Assembly: GCA_964541485.1 (NCBI GenBank)
Contig: CAZIQL010000008.1
Coordinates: 1 to 64,000, forward strand
Reading direction: 5' to 3'
Length of the DNA stretch: 64,000 nt
Source: SIG299 sp964541485
GTDB lineage: Bacteria; Bacillota; Clostridia; Lachnospirales; Lachnospiraceae
Shown here: piece after piece, positions 41,057 to 49,368 of the stretch
How positions within the stretch are numbered: the stretch's first letter is position 1
Layout of the letters: the number at the start of each line of letters is the position of its first letter
Program-made: the position numbers and the translations under genes
Notes under the pieces: generated by a model
What the model saw: the letters and a program-made list of their open reading frames with translations, nothing else
The model's database searches: none
What the model was told of the DNA's origin: nothing

Positions 41057-41084
41057 TTGAAAATATGACAAAATAACATATACT
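41057..41084 (+). promoter_or_regulatory. Promoter of the XRE/ImmA cassette
   Basis: TTGAAA (41057-41062), a 16-nt spacer and TATACT (41079-41084), 43 bp before the XRE start. Confidence 0.5.
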
Positions 41085-41126
41085 ATAGTTAGACTCATGG
41101 TCAGGTTTGAATGGAGGATGAATAAG

Positions 41127-41456
41127 ATGAGTGAAACAATGGGAAAAAGAGTAAAAGAGTTAAGAAAAGGCAAACTGACACAGGAGCAATTGGCACAGTA
41201 TTTAGAAGTGGATCAAAGCATGATAACAAAACTTGAAAATGGCACAAGAAGCTTAAATTCTGTCATGGTTGATAAGCTTTGTGCTTTGTTTGGTTGTACG
41301 GAAGAATATTTATGTGGCGAAAGCGAGGAATATCTTCCGCTGAATTTTGCGTTTCGCTCCAATAATATTCAGACAGAAGATTTAGAGAGCATTGCAGCAA
41401 TTAATAAAATTGTAATGAACATCCGAGAAATGAACAGATTGATGGGAGATGAGTAG
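41127..41456 (+). CDS. XRE-family regulator of an ImmA/IrrE cassette
   Basis: A 109-residue protein with an N-terminal Cro/CI helix-turn-helix (LTQEQLAQYLEVDQSMITKLENG) and a short acidic C-terminal region. GGAGG lies 9 nt before ATG 41127. Its last codons overlap the start of the metallopeptidase gene. XRE-plus-ImmA pairs usually regulate mobile-element or toxin genes, where the peptidase cleaves the repressor on induction. Confidence 0.87.
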   Translation: MSETMGKRVKELRKGKLTQEQLAQYLEVDQSMITKLENGTRSLNSVMVDKLCALFGCTEEYLCGESEEYLPLNFAFRSNNIQTEDLESIAAINKIVMNIREMNRLMGDE

Positions 41457-42210
41457 ATTGAAGACAAACCAGGAATTAAATTCCCTTGCTTTAAAAGCCA
41501 GAAGATTTTTGGGAGAAGACAGTTATTCGCCAATTGATGTTTTTGCGGTTGTGAATGCGTGGAATCAGAAAAAAATAACGGTGGTAAGGTATCCGTTTCC
41601 TGCACACATCAGTGGTATGTGCACCAAAGAAGAGAGCGATATAGTGATTGCCATTAGTTCGGTTTCTTCTTATGGACGGCAGCGTTTTACGCTGGCACAT
41701 GAATTATATCATGTGCTGTTTGATAAGGGACAAACCAGAGTAATTTGTGATATGAGCATGGGGGAAGACAAGCCGGAGACGGAAAGGGAGGCGGATCTGT
41801 TTGCTAGTTATTTTTTGATGCCTTATGATGCTTTGATGCAGTATGCGGAAGCAAAGGAACAGTGGACATTGAAAGATATTATTGAGGAAGAACAGTTTTT
41901 TCAGGTAAGCCATCAGGCGATGTTATTCAGACTTCGATTGGATGGATATATTACGAGAAATCAAGAAGCGGAATATAAAGGAATTGTCGTTTCAAAAGTT
42001 GCGGCCAGATTGGGTTATGGCAGGGAGCTTTACTGCCCTATGACAGAAAATAAACAGTATTTTACAACCGGAGAATATGTCAGAAAAGTTGAACTTTTAG
42101 CAGAGCAGGGAAAAATATCCGCCGGAAAGAGAGAAGAACTGTTACTGGATGCTTTCCGGGCAGATATTGTATATAATTTTGACGAGGAGGACATGGGACT
42201 GAATGACTAA
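41449..42210 (+). CDS. ImmA/IrrE-family metallopeptidase
   Basis: A 253-residue protein with the zinc-binding HEXXH motif in FTLAHELYHVLFD and the third-ligand region EREADLFASYFLMP, both diagnostic for the ImmA/IrrE family. A C-terminal region of about 90 residues follows (ITRNQEAEYKGIVVSKVAAR), unlike the shortest members. Start may be ATG 41449 or TTG 41458; the latter has GGGAG at a better distance of 9 nt. It probably cleaves the neighbouring XRE repressor and derepresses the cassette. It overlaps the next gene by 8 nt. Confidence 0.88.
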   Translation: MSRLKTNQELNSLALKARRFLGEDSYSPIDVFAVVNAWNQKKITVVRYPFPAHISGMCTKEESDIVIAISSVSSYGRQRFTLAHELYHVLFDKGQTRVICDMSMGEDKPETEREADLFASYFLMPYDALMQYAEAKEQWTLKDIIEEEQFFQVSHQAMLFRLRLDGYITRNQEAEYKGIVVSKVAARLGYGRELYCPMTENKQYFTTGEYVRKVELLAEQGKISAGKREELLLDAFRADIVYNFDEEDMGLND

Positions 42211-42499
42211 TGATATGTTTTTTGATACGGATTGCATATCTTCCTTTTTATGGATTAATGATACAAATATTCTGCAGGCTTTATATGCAGGAAAGATAGT
42301 GCTTCCGGATCCGGTCTATCAGGAAATGTCAAATCCTTGTATTCCGCATATAAAAAGGCGTGTTGTTCTTTTAGAGGCTCTGGAAAAGGGAATTATCTCG
42401 GAGCAGGATGGTAATGTTATCTGGCAGAAAATGCTGGATAAAAACTGCAAATTGCCTGCCGGGAGCTTTACAGAGTATATAAAGGATATGAAAGAGTAA
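42203..42499 (+). CDS. Short PIN-like protein, possible toxin remnant with an internal deletion
   Basis: A 98-residue protein starting with MFFDTDCISSFLWINDTNILQALYAGKIVLPDPVY, which matches the beginning of PIN-like nucleic-acid-binding proteins found after XRE/ImmA pairs. D8 in FDTDC is the usual first metal ligand. Full-length members are about 160 residues and carry later acidic residues in GxGEA and NxxD segments; those are absent. The C-terminal part (VIWQKMLDKNCKLPAGSFTEYI) looks like the normal protein end, so a middle segment may have been lost. It is coupled to the ImmA gene by an 8-nt overlap. Confidence 0.6.
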   Translation: MTNDMFFDTDCISSFLWINDTNILQALYAGKIVLPDPVYQEMSNPCIPHIKRRVVLLEALEKGIISEQDGNVIWQKMLDKNCKLPAGSFTEYIKDMKE

Positions 42500-42525
42500 T
42501 TACAGCTAAAAAAAGGAGACTATTT

Positions 42526-43269
42526 ATGAAATGTTTCATCTTAGCAGCCGGATATGCAACACGTCTCTATCCGCTGACCGAAAATTTTCCAAAGTCGCTT
42601 TTGGATGTGAATGGAAAGACCATCTTAGACTGGCTGATTGAGGACTTGGTAAAAACAAAGAAAATAGAAGAATATGTTGTTATTTCAAACCACAAGTTTG
42701 CACATCATTTTGAAAACTGGGCGGCAGAAAAGAATGCTGCCTACGGAAAGATTACCGTGGTGGATGATGGTACGGATTCCAATGAAACCAGATTGGGCGC
42801 GGTAAGAGATATTCAGTTTGCTATAGAAAAGCTTGGAATTTCAGAGGATGTTCTTGTGATTGCAGGGGACAATCTGTTAGATTTTTCGTTTGCTGGCTTC
42901 CTTGCCTTTGCAGAAGAGAGGGGAACTTCCTGTGTGATGTGCCATGAGGAGAATGATCTGGCAAAGCAGCAGCGGACCGCTATCATTACAAAGAATGTGA
43001 ATGATCTGATTACGTCTTATGAGGAAAAACCAAAGGAGCCAAAGGGACATCATGCTGTGCCTCCGTTCTACTTTTATCGGGCTCAGGATGTGACTCGGAT
43101 TCCGGAAGCTTTGGAAAAAGGTTGCAATGCGGATGCACCGGGTAGCTTTGCAGCATGGTTAAGCAAACAGACGCCGGTACATGCGTATGAAATGCCCGGC
43201 AGGCGCTATGACATCGGAAACATGGAGAGTTACCGGTGGGTGCAGGAGAATTATTTTAAGGCGGAATGA
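42526..43269 (+). CDS. Sugar-phosphate or phosphocholine nucleotidyltransferase
   Basis: A 247-residue NTP transferase with the P-loop-like FILAAGYATRLYPLTENFPKSLLDVNG and the metal residue in AGDNLLDF. The DIGNMESYRWVQ end matches sugar nucleotidyltransferases of the glucose-1-phosphate thymidylyltransferase/LicC type. It activates a sugar or phosphocholine. With the remains of a GHMP kinase nearby, it may have been the second step of a kinase-nucleotidyltransferase salvage pair whose kinase is now broken. AAAGGAG precedes ATG. It sits between the PIN-like and DUF3990 genes, so it reads as a polysaccharide gene left between toxin cassettes. Confidence 0.82.
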   Translation: MKCFILAAGYATRLYPLTENFPKSLLDVNGKTILDWLIEDLVKTKKIEEYVVISNHKFAHHFENWAAEKNAAYGKITVVDDGTDSNETRLGAVRDIQFAIEKLGISEDVLVIAGDNLLDFSFAGFLAFAEERGTSCVMCHEENDLAKQQRTAIITKNVNDLITSYEEKPKEPKGHHAVPPFYFYRAQDVTRIPEALEKGCNADAPGSFAAWLSKQTPVHAYEMPGRRYDIGNMESYRWVQENYFKAE

Positions 43270-43280
43270 AATAAACACAA

Positions 43281-43301
43281 AAAGTGCAAGATTTGCACTT
43301 T
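43281..43301 (+). terminator. Weak hairpin after the nucleotidyltransferase
   Basis: AAAGTGCAA (43281-43289) pairs with TTGCACTTT (43293-43301) across 3 nt, then TCATTCATTT. No strong T-run. Confidence 0.5.
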
Positions 43302-43331
43302 CATTCATTTGAGGGTGCAAATTATTTTACA

Positions 43332-43360
43332 TTGACGAACTACTCCTACGGGAGTATAAT
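43332..43360 (+). promoter_or_regulatory. Promoter with an operator palindrome in its spacer (DUF3990 cassette)
   Basis: TTGACG (43332-43337), a 17-nt spacer and TATAAT (43355-43360). The spacer holds TACTCC-TACG-GGAGTA (43341-43356), a 6-bp inverted repeat overlapping the -10. A protein bound there would block RNA polymerase, so it is the likely operator of the HTH partner at 44050. Confidence 0.6.
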
Positions 43361-43388
43361 GTAAGCAAAGAATGGAGAGAATAGTAGT

Positions 43389-44066
43389 ATGATGAAAAAA
43401 ATTTATCATGGCTCTTCAAGTATTATTGAAAAGCCATTGTATGGATACGGAAAACTGTATAATGATTATGGCCTTGGTTTCTATTGCACAGACAGTTTGG
43501 AGATGGCAAAGGAATGGGGAGCGGGCAACGAACAGGATGGATTTGCTAACTGTTACGAGATAGAGTGTGCCGGACTGCGAATTCTTGATTTAAATGCACA
43601 GGAATACTGCATTTTGCATTGGCTCGCAGTACTGCTTAAGAATCGTGAGTTTGACATTCCGTCCGGTCTTGCGCTGGAGGCAAAGGAGTATCTGCTTGAA
43701 AATTTTTTAGTTGATTATGAGGATTATGATGTAATCATTGGATATCGCGCGGATGATAGTTATTTTTCCTTTGCACAGGATTTTATTAATGGTACGATCT
43801 CGTATCGTCAGCTAAACAATGCGATGCATCTGGGGAAGCTGGGGCAGCAGTTTGTTTTGAAGAGTAAAACGGCATTTGAACGTATTCGCTTTGTTGGTTA
43901 TGAAGTGGCCGGAAGCAGTGAGTGGTATGCAAAAAAAATGTTGCGTGATAAAACTGCACGAAGGGAATACTTTAGCGTAGAGAGGAATACGCGTCAGCGG
44001 GGAGATTTGTATATTATGCAGATTATAGATGAGGAGATGAAGCCGGGAGATGCACGCTTACGATAG
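43389..44066 (+). CDS. DUF3990 protein, ADP-ribosyltransferase-like putative toxin
   Basis: A 225-residue protein with the DUF3990 opening KIYHGSSSIIEKPLYGYGKLYNDYGLGFYCTDSLEMAKEW. This recalls the ART-type fold, where H in HGS and Y/C in GFYCT would sit near the NAD site; the acidic later residue may lie in FAQDFINGTISYRQLN. Such genes often sit in toxin-antitoxin-like pairs or phage islands. Activity is unproven. The start (ATG 43389, or 43392) has GGAGAG upstream. Its last 17 nt overlap the HTH gene, and an operator-like palindrome lies in its promoter. Confidence 0.72.
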   Translation: MMKKIYHGSSSIIEKPLYGYGKLYNDYGLGFYCTDSLEMAKEWGAGNEQDGFANCYEIECAGLRILDLNAQEYCILHWLAVLLKNREFDIPSGLALEAKEYLLENFLVDYEDYDVIIGYRADDSYFSFAQDFINGTISYRQLNNAMHLGKLGQQFVLKSKTAFERIRFVGYEVAGSSEWYAKKMLRDKTARREYFSVERNTRQRGDLYIMQIIDEEMKPGDARLR

Positions 44067-44691
44067 GGTTTATCTTGAAAAAGCACGGACAGCCATGGGA
44101 CGCATGTTTGACTTTGCCGTGTATGATTTGAAATATGATATAGAGGAGTTCTTTGCACTGTTTCTGGGATCCGGAGTTGCAGCACGCTTTGAGCAGGGAG
44201 ATTTTACTTTGCTCGTCGGAAAGTCCGGTGTGGAACTCGCATACGAGGTATTGGAGCAGTCCGGTATAAAGTACGAGCGCGTGAAACCGAATTACACCAT
44301 AGACCGTAGTGAAGAGTTTTGGGCAGGATGGGCACTGGCGTATTACCAGTGGAAGACTTCGTTGAGTTTCACAGAGATTGTACAGTGCATTCCGATAAAA
44401 GAAATATTGGCACTGTATTCGCCGTATCATGAGATGGATATACGGCAGTTTGTGGATAAGATGAATGAGTTATATAAGGTGGCAAAGCCGGAAACGAATT
44501 TAAAGTTGTTTCGGCAGAGGGTAGGGCTTAGCCAACGGGAACTGGCAGATTATTCAGGGATTCCGATACGCACACTCCAGCAATATGAGCAACGGCAAAA
44601 GAATATTAATAAGGCACAGGCGGAGTATCTGGTGGTGCTTGCGAAAGCATTATGCTGTGAAGTTACGGATTTGTTAGAGAAAACAGAGTAG
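44050..44691 (+). CDS. HTH protein paired with DUF3990, putative antitoxin
   Basis: A 213-residue protein. Residues 1-75 (AYDRVYLEKARTAMGRMFDFAVYDLKYDIEEFF) form a helical domain that looks specific to this pairing. The C-terminal 65 residues are a Cro/CI helix-turn-helix (VGLSQRELADYSGIPIRTLQQYEQRQKNINKA) expected to bind the palindrome at 43341. The order, toxin first and antitoxin/repressor second with a 17-nt overlap, fits a coupled toxin-antitoxin pair. The N-terminal domain might neutralise the ADP-ribosyltransferase. That role is inferred. Confidence 0.72.
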   Translation: MHAYDRVYLEKARTAMGRMFDFAVYDLKYDIEEFFALFLGSGVAARFEQGDFTLLVGKSGVELAYEVLEQSGIKYERVKPNYTIDRSEEFWAGWALAYYQWKTSLSFTEIVQCIPIKEILALYSPYHEMDIRQFVDKMNELYKVAKPETNLKLFRQRVGLSQRELADYSGIPIRTLQQYEQRQKNINKAQAEYLVVLAKALCCEVTDLLEKTE

Positions 44692-44721
44692 ACTTGTACT
44701 TCCATCCCCACATTCTTCCCC

Positions 44722-44750
44722 TTTCCATTCGACAAAATTCATGCTATAAT
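44722..44750 (+). promoter_or_regulatory. Promoter of the dehydratase-Wzz unit
   Basis: TTTCCA (44722-44727), a 17-nt spacer and TGCTATAAT with TATAAT at 44745-44750. Confidence 0.5.
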
Positions 44751-44803
44751 AAATAAGATGTGAATTTGTAGGAAAAGAATTCCAAGAGGAGATAGAAAAA
44801 CAT

Positions 44804-46660
44804 ATGAAAAAATTATTTCACGATAAACAACTATGGATAAGGAGAGCATTTTTTATCGCGTTGGATGTGTGCAGCGTGGTGGCTGCGAGCATTCTGGCGC
44901 TGATGCTGCGTTTTGACCTTAGTTTGGAAAAAGTAGATGATAAATATCTAGACAGCATGTGGAATTATCTTCCGTATAACATTCTGGCGACGATTATCAT
45001 TTTTGCATTCTTCCACCTATATCAGAGTGTGTGGCGGTTTGCCGGAGTGGTAGAACTGCAGAGTGCGGTGGTTGCCAGCATTTTATCCGGTGTGATACAG
45101 CTGGTGGCATTCTGGCTGGCGGGGACAAATTATCCGCGCAGCTGCTATCTGTCCTACATCATGTTTTTGATGGCACTCACAGTGGTGACCAGATTCTCCT
45201 ACCGGTTTGTCCGGAGAGTAAAGCGGCAGCGTTCCACGAAGGACGGTGTAAACGTCATGATTATCGGTGCGGGTCAGGCAGGCTCCATGCTGATTCGTGA
45301 GATGATGAACAGTAAGTATTTAAACAAGCGTGTAAAGTGTATCATTGATGACTCGGTGGACAAGCAGGGCATGTTCATTGACGGAATCAAGGTAGTAGGC
45401 ACGCGTTATGATATCAAGGAGATGGCGGAAAAGTATTCGATTGAGGAAATCGATATTGCGATGCCGTCTGCATCCAAAAAGATTATCAAGGAGCTTTTGG
45501 AAATCTGTCAGGAGACGAAATGCGAGATTAAGATTTTACCGGGCCTTTATCAGTTTGTAAATGGTGATGTGAGCGTGAGCAACCTGCGTAAGGTTGAGGT
45601 AGAGGACTTACTTGGCAGAGAGCCGATTGCAGTTGACATTGATTCCATTATGGGCTATGTGACCGGGAAGGTGGTTCTGGTGACCGGCGGTGGCGGTTCC
45701 ATCGGCAGTGAGTTATGCCGCCAGATTGCGAGCCATAATCCGAAGCAGCTCATTATCGTCGATATTTATGAAAACAATGCGTACGATATTCAACAGGAGT
45801 TGGTACGGAAATATCCGAAGTTAGATTTGCAGGTGTTGATTGCCTCTGTGCGAAATACAGCACGTATCAATTCCATTTTTGCTAAGTATCGTCCGGAGAT
45901 TGTGTATCATGCGGCTGCGCATAAGCATGTGCCGCTTATGGAAGACTCACCGAATGAGGCAATCAAAAATAACGTCTTCGGCACGTTAAAGACTGTACAG
46001 GCAGCGGATAAATACGGAGCAAAGCGTTTTGTGCTGATTTCCACGGACAAAGCAGTGAATCCGACCAACATCATGGGTGCTACGAAGCGTATGTGCGAAA
46101 TGGTGGTGCAGACCTATAATAACCGTTCGAAGACGGAGTTTGTGGCGGTGCGTTTTGGTAACGTACTCGGCAGTAACGGAAGCGTGATTCCGTTGTTTAA
46201 GAGACAGATTGAAGAGGGCGGTCCGGTGACCGTGACCCATCCGGACATCATCCGTTACTTCATGACCATTCCGGAAGCGGTATCGTTAGTGTTACAGGCC
46301 GGAGCTTATGCAAAGGGCGGAGAAATCTTCGTGCTTGACATGGGAGAGCCGGTGAAGATTTTAGATTTGGCAACCAATTTAATCCGTCTGTCGGGCTACA
46401 CACCGGGAGAGGATATTGAAATTAAGTTCACGGGCTTGCGTCCGGGTGAAAAGCTGTATGAAGAGCTCCTTATGAAGGAAGAGGGCATGCAGGATACGGA
46501 AAACAAGTTAATCCACATCGGAAAGCCGATTGAAATGGATGAGGAGAAGTTTTTAAAGCAGTTGGATGTGCTCTATGAACGTGTACTGACAGAGCCGTCT
46601 GACATCCGTCCGATGGTACAGGAAATCGTGACAACCTATGTGCCAAAGAAGGAAGATTAG
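44804..46660 (+). CDS. CapD/FlaA1-type NDP-sugar 4,6-dehydratase or epimerase
   Basis: A 618-residue membrane enzyme. Four hydrophobic helices occupy residues about 10-140. A first Rossmann-like domain has GAGQAGSMLIREM, and the catalytic SDR domain opens TGGGGSIGSELCRQIASH and carries ISTDKAVNPTNIMGATKRMCE with the catalytic TDK and following Met/Lys. This is the two-domain architecture of CapD/PglF/WbpM. It should convert a UDP-HexNAc to a 4-keto-6-deoxy intermediate for a rare amino sugar. No matching aminotransferase lies in this window. Promoter at 44722. Confidence 0.92.
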   Translation: MKKLFHDKQLWIRRAFFIALDVCSVVAASILALMLRFDLSLEKVDDKYLDSMWNYLPYNILATIIIFAFFHLYQSVWRFAGVVELQSAVVASILSGVIQLVAFWLAGTNYPRSCYLSYIMFLMALTVVTRFSYRFVRRVKRQRSTKDGVNVMIIGAGQAGSMLIREMMNSKYLNKRVKCIIDDSVDKQGMFIDGIKVVGTRYDIKEMAEKYSIEEIDIAMPSASKKIIKELLEICQETKCEIKILPGLYQFVNGDVSVSNLRKVEVEDLLGREPIAVDIDSIMGYVTGKVVLVTGGGGSIGSELCRQIASHNPKQLIIVDIYENNAYDIQQELVRKYPKLDLQVLIASVRNTARINSIFAKYRPEIVYHAAAHKHVPLMEDSPNEAIKNNVFGTLKTVQAADKYGAKRFVLISTDKAVNPTNIMGATKRMCEMVVQTYNNRSKTEFVAVRFGNVLGSNGSVIPLFKRQIEEGGPVTVTHPDIIRYFMTIPEAVSLVLQAGAYAKGGEIFVLDMGEPVKILDLATNLIRLSGYTPGEDIEIKFTGLRPGEKLYEELLMKEEGMQDTENKLIHIGKPIEMDEEKFLKQLDVLYERVLTEPSDIRPMVQEIVTTYVPKKED

Positions 46661-46723
46661 AAAGAGTGACCGCAGACAGTGACAAAATTACTCCCTGCGG
46701 AATGCGATAAAAGGAGAAGGCAG

Positions 46724-48145
46724 ATGAACGAAACTTACGAACAGGAAATTGATTTAAAGTGGCTGTTGTACCGTGTGCTCCGTGCTTGGAGAACGATTGT
46801 GGTATGGGCGATTGTGATTGGTGTTGTGGCAGGAGCGGGAAGTCTGGCGATTAATCTGATTAAGATTACCGATCCGGAGTATGTAGCAGAGGAAAAGTCA
46901 AATTTTGAACGTGAGCATGCATCTTGGGAAGCCACAGGAGCTAACCTGAAAGCAGAGCTTGATAATCTACAGACATCGCGTGATAATCAGGTGGAATACA
47001 ATGAAAATTCTGTGCTGATGAAGATTAACCCACTTCGCGAGTATAACGCATCGTTCCAGTTATATGTAGACTATGATTATAAAGTAGACCCGACGCTTAC
47101 CTATCAGAACATCGACTTGTCGGACCGTATCATCAAGGCATATTCTACCTATATGACGAATGGTGAATTGTACCAGTACATCATTAACAATTTGTCCGAA
47201 AAGATGGAGTTGCGTTATTTTAAAGAGATTTTTTCCGTTTCTGCGGATAATTCGAATAACATGATTACCATTTCCGTACGTCATGAGAATGCGGAAAAGT
47301 GTCAGGAAATCCTTGACTTGGCAGCAGAAGGCATCCAGGCAAAGTATGACAGTGTTTGTGAAACGATTGCTGAACACGAGTTGCTTGAGATGAACGCGGC
47401 TTCCTATGAGGCGGTAAACCTTTCTCTGGATTCTTCCCAGAAGGCAAACATCCAGTACATTTCTGATTTGGATATCAAGATTCAGGAAAAGAATGAAGAG
47501 TATCTGGATTGGAAGAAGGAGCCGGAACCGGAAGCTGAGTATACAGTAGCTGAGATTGTTAAAAGTTCGATTAAGACCCTGATCATCGGTGGCATCATTG
47601 GCGGTGTGGTATTTGCGGTAGTAGTTGCATTCTGTGCGTTATTATCCGGTAAGTTATTAAATCCATCCGATGTGAAAAACCGTTTCGGAATCCGTCTGAT
47701 CGGAGAACTTCCGACAAGCCGTGTGAAGAAGCCGTTTGCTTTTGTTTCCCGCCTATTTGCGGCGTTTGGCGGCATTACCATGGTACCGGAGGATTACGAG
47801 CGCATGGCAAAGACGGCAGGCATGAGCTTAAAATCCGAGCTTTCTGCAAGAGAGGATGCAAAGGATTGGAAGAATATCGTCCTGACCGGTACGGTAAGCG
47901 AGGAAGAGCTTCAGAAGCTTCTTAAAGCAATGGATGTGGATGCGGCGTATCATGTGACCGCAGTGTCCGATATTCTGACCAATGCGGCATCTATCGAAAA
48001 GGTAGTGGCGGCCGATTGTGTGGTATTGGTTGAGAAGCAGGAAGTATCAAAGGCAGCAGATATTGCAAAGGAACTGGAAGCATTAAAGGCATGGAACAAG
48101 CCGGTGATTGGTGCAGTAGTGCTGAATGCGGATGCGGTGATGTAA
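46724..48145 (+). CDS. Wzz/CpsC-like polysaccharide co-polymerase
   Basis: A 473-residue protein with an N-terminal membrane helix (AIVIGVVAGAGSLAINLI), a long extracytoplasmic helical region with coiled-coil character (residues 60-260), and a second membrane helix (IGGIIGGVVFAVVVAFCALLSG) near 310. The C-terminal 160 residues are cytoplasmic. They resemble the accessory domain of a CpsD/Wzc-type partner without Walker motifs: I see no P-loop, and no separate kinase gene follows. It should regulate chain length. ATG 46724 has AAAAGGAGAAGG upstream, 64 nt after the dehydratase. Confidence 0.82.
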   Translation: MNETYEQEIDLKWLLYRVLRAWRTIVVWAIVIGVVAGAGSLAINLIKITDPEYVAEEKSNFEREHASWEATGANLKAELDNLQTSRDNQVEYNENSVLMKINPLREYNASFQLYVDYDYKVDPTLTYQNIDLSDRIIKAYSTYMTNGELYQYIINNLSEKMELRYFKEIFSVSADNSNNMITISVRHENAEKCQEILDLAAEGIQAKYDSVCETIAEHELLEMNAASYEAVNLSLDSSQKANIQYISDLDIKIQEKNEEYLDWKKEPEPEAEYTVAEIVKSSIKTLIIGGIIGGVVFAVVVAFCALLSGKLLNPSDVKNRFGIRLIGELPTSRVKKPFAFVSRLFAAFGGITMVPEDYERMAKTAGMSLKSELSAREDAKDWKNIVLTGTVSEEELQKLLKAMDVDAAYHVTAVSDILTNAASIEKVVAADCVVLVEKQEVSKAADIAKELEALKAWNKPVIGAVVLNADAVM

Positions 48146-48207
48146 CTAAATGGAACGTCTTCTGCCTTTGGGCAGGAATTCCTTAAGAATATGGGAGGTA
48201 GAAAAAT

Positions 48208-48627
48208 ATGAAGGACACAAATTGTGCATATTGTATGCGTGGGGAACTGTTAGACAAGTTTGGTATTTTTATTTGTGATTTGAGCGTGAGCACACTGATT
48301 CTTTTTAAAGAGCAGTCAAAGCCTGGCAGATGTATCGTGGCGTATAAGGATCACGTGAGCGAAATTATCAATATCAGCGAGGAAGAGCGCAATGCATTTA
48401 TGGCGGATGTGGTAAAGGCAGCAAATGCCATTCACGCAGCGTTTCATCCGGACAAGGTAAACTACGGTGCTTACGGTGACACAGGTTGCCACCTGCACAT
48501 GCATCTGGTGCCAAAGTACAATGGCGGCGATGAATGGGGCGGCACATTCCAGATGAATCCGGGTAAGACTTACCTTACGGATGCAGAGTATCAGGAAATG
48601 ATGGAAAAGATTAAGGCGAATTTATAA
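48208..48627 (+). CDS. HIT-family nucleotide hydrolase
   Basis: A 139-residue protein with the histidine triad in GCHLHMHLVPKYNGG, plus an N-terminal CAYCM pair that may hold zinc. Members hydrolyse or transfer nucleoside monophosphates (Hint/Fhit-like). It follows the Wzz-like gene after 62 nt but has its own ribosome site (GGGAGGT) and a terminator after it. Not obviously part of polysaccharide assembly. Confidence 0.92.
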   Translation: MKDTNCAYCMRGELLDKFGIFICDLSVSTLILFKEQSKPGRCIVAYKDHVSEIINISEEERNAFMADVVKAANAIHAAFHPDKVNYGAYGDTGCHLHMHLVPKYNGGDEWGGTFQMNPGKTYLTDAEYQEMMEKIKANL

Positions 48628-48643
48628 GAGAAACTTACAAAGC

Positions 48644-48681
48644 AACCCGCAGGTTCTTCGGAAACCTTGCGGGTTTTGTTT
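48644..48681 (+). terminator. Intrinsic terminator of the HIT gene
   Basis: AACCCGCAGGTT (48644-48655) pairs with AACCTTGCGGGTT (48663-48675) with one bulge, followed by TTGTTTTT. Confidence 0.85.
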
Positions 48682-48708
48682 TTACATCGAAAATGTATAA
48701 TTTTGTCA

Positions 48709-48763
48709 AAAACAATCATTTTGATAACTTTTACGTGAGAAAAACCATCAAAATGATTGTTTT
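48709..48763. promoter_or_regulatory. 17-bp perfect inverted repeat, likely HipB-type operator
   Basis: AAAACAATCATTTTGAT (48709-48725) and ATCAAAATGATTGTTTT (48747-48763) are exact inverse copies with a 21-nt spacer, about two turns apart. It lies 54 bp before the HTH gene. The arms are AT-rich half-sites suiting cooperative binding of two dimers. A promoter in this region is less clear (TTTACA at 48768 with TTAAAT at 48791). Confidence 0.7.
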
Positions 48764-48816
48764 CTTCTTTACAAACCGTAAAAATAATGGTTAAATATTG
48801 CTAGGAGGTGGATACA

Positions 48817-49365
48817 ATGGGAGAGAAGAAATTTGTAACATCGGAATATACTACAGGTGAGGAGATAAAAAGAATACGGATGATTCTGGGATTAACGCAA
48901 AAGGAGTTTGCGATGCTGATTGGTAGTTCGAAAGTGACTGTGGAACGGTGGGAGCGAAGTGAAGAACCAATCCGCGGACCGATTGTGCTTTTGCTCCGGT
49001 TTCTGGAACGTTATCCAAATACAGCGGAAGAGATGCAAGTACAGGAGAAAGTATATCCACTCAGATTATGGTACATGCATAATCAAACGGTATGTACCAT
49101 CATTGATGTAAATGAGATGACAAAACAGGTTAAGATTAAGAATTACACGGAAAATACGATGTTTCGTGCCTTTGGTGTAATTGAGACACCGGATTACGAG
49201 CAATACGTAGAGTTTTTAAAGACACGTTGTTTCCCGGAGAGCAGGGACAAAATGAAACTGGTATTAAAGGATTTGGGGCTGCCGTTTTATGATCCGCTTA
49301 TGATTATAGAGAAAACGGAGGGCAGAATGGCAGAAGACAACTTTTGGATTCGGATTGAGAGGTAG
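48817..49365 (+). CDS. HTH protein partner of the HipA-like kinase
   Basis: A 182-residue protein. Residues 12-60 hold a helix-turn-helix (LTQKEFAMLIGSSKVTVERWERSEEPIRGPIVLLLRFLE) of the MqsA/HipB type. The remaining 120 residues carry a separate conserved-looking domain with LRLWYMHNQTVCTIIDVNEMTKQVKIKNYTEN and the end KTEGRMAEDNFWIRI. I recognise this type of C-terminus as occurring beside HipA-like genes, but do not know its function; it may stand in for the HipA N-terminal subdomain that the kinase lacks. AGGAGG precedes ATG 48817. It ends 3 nt before the kinase start. Confidence 0.75.
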   Translation: MGEKKFVTSEYTTGEEIKRIRMILGLTQKEFAMLIGSSKVTVERWERSEEPIRGPIVLLLRFLERYPNTAEEMQVQEKVYPLRLWYMHNQTVCTIIDVNEMTKQVKIKNYTENTMFRAFGVIETPDYEQYVEFLKTRCFPESRDKMKLVLKDLGLPFYDPLMIIEKTEGRMAEDNFWIRIER

Positions 49366-49368
49366 ATT

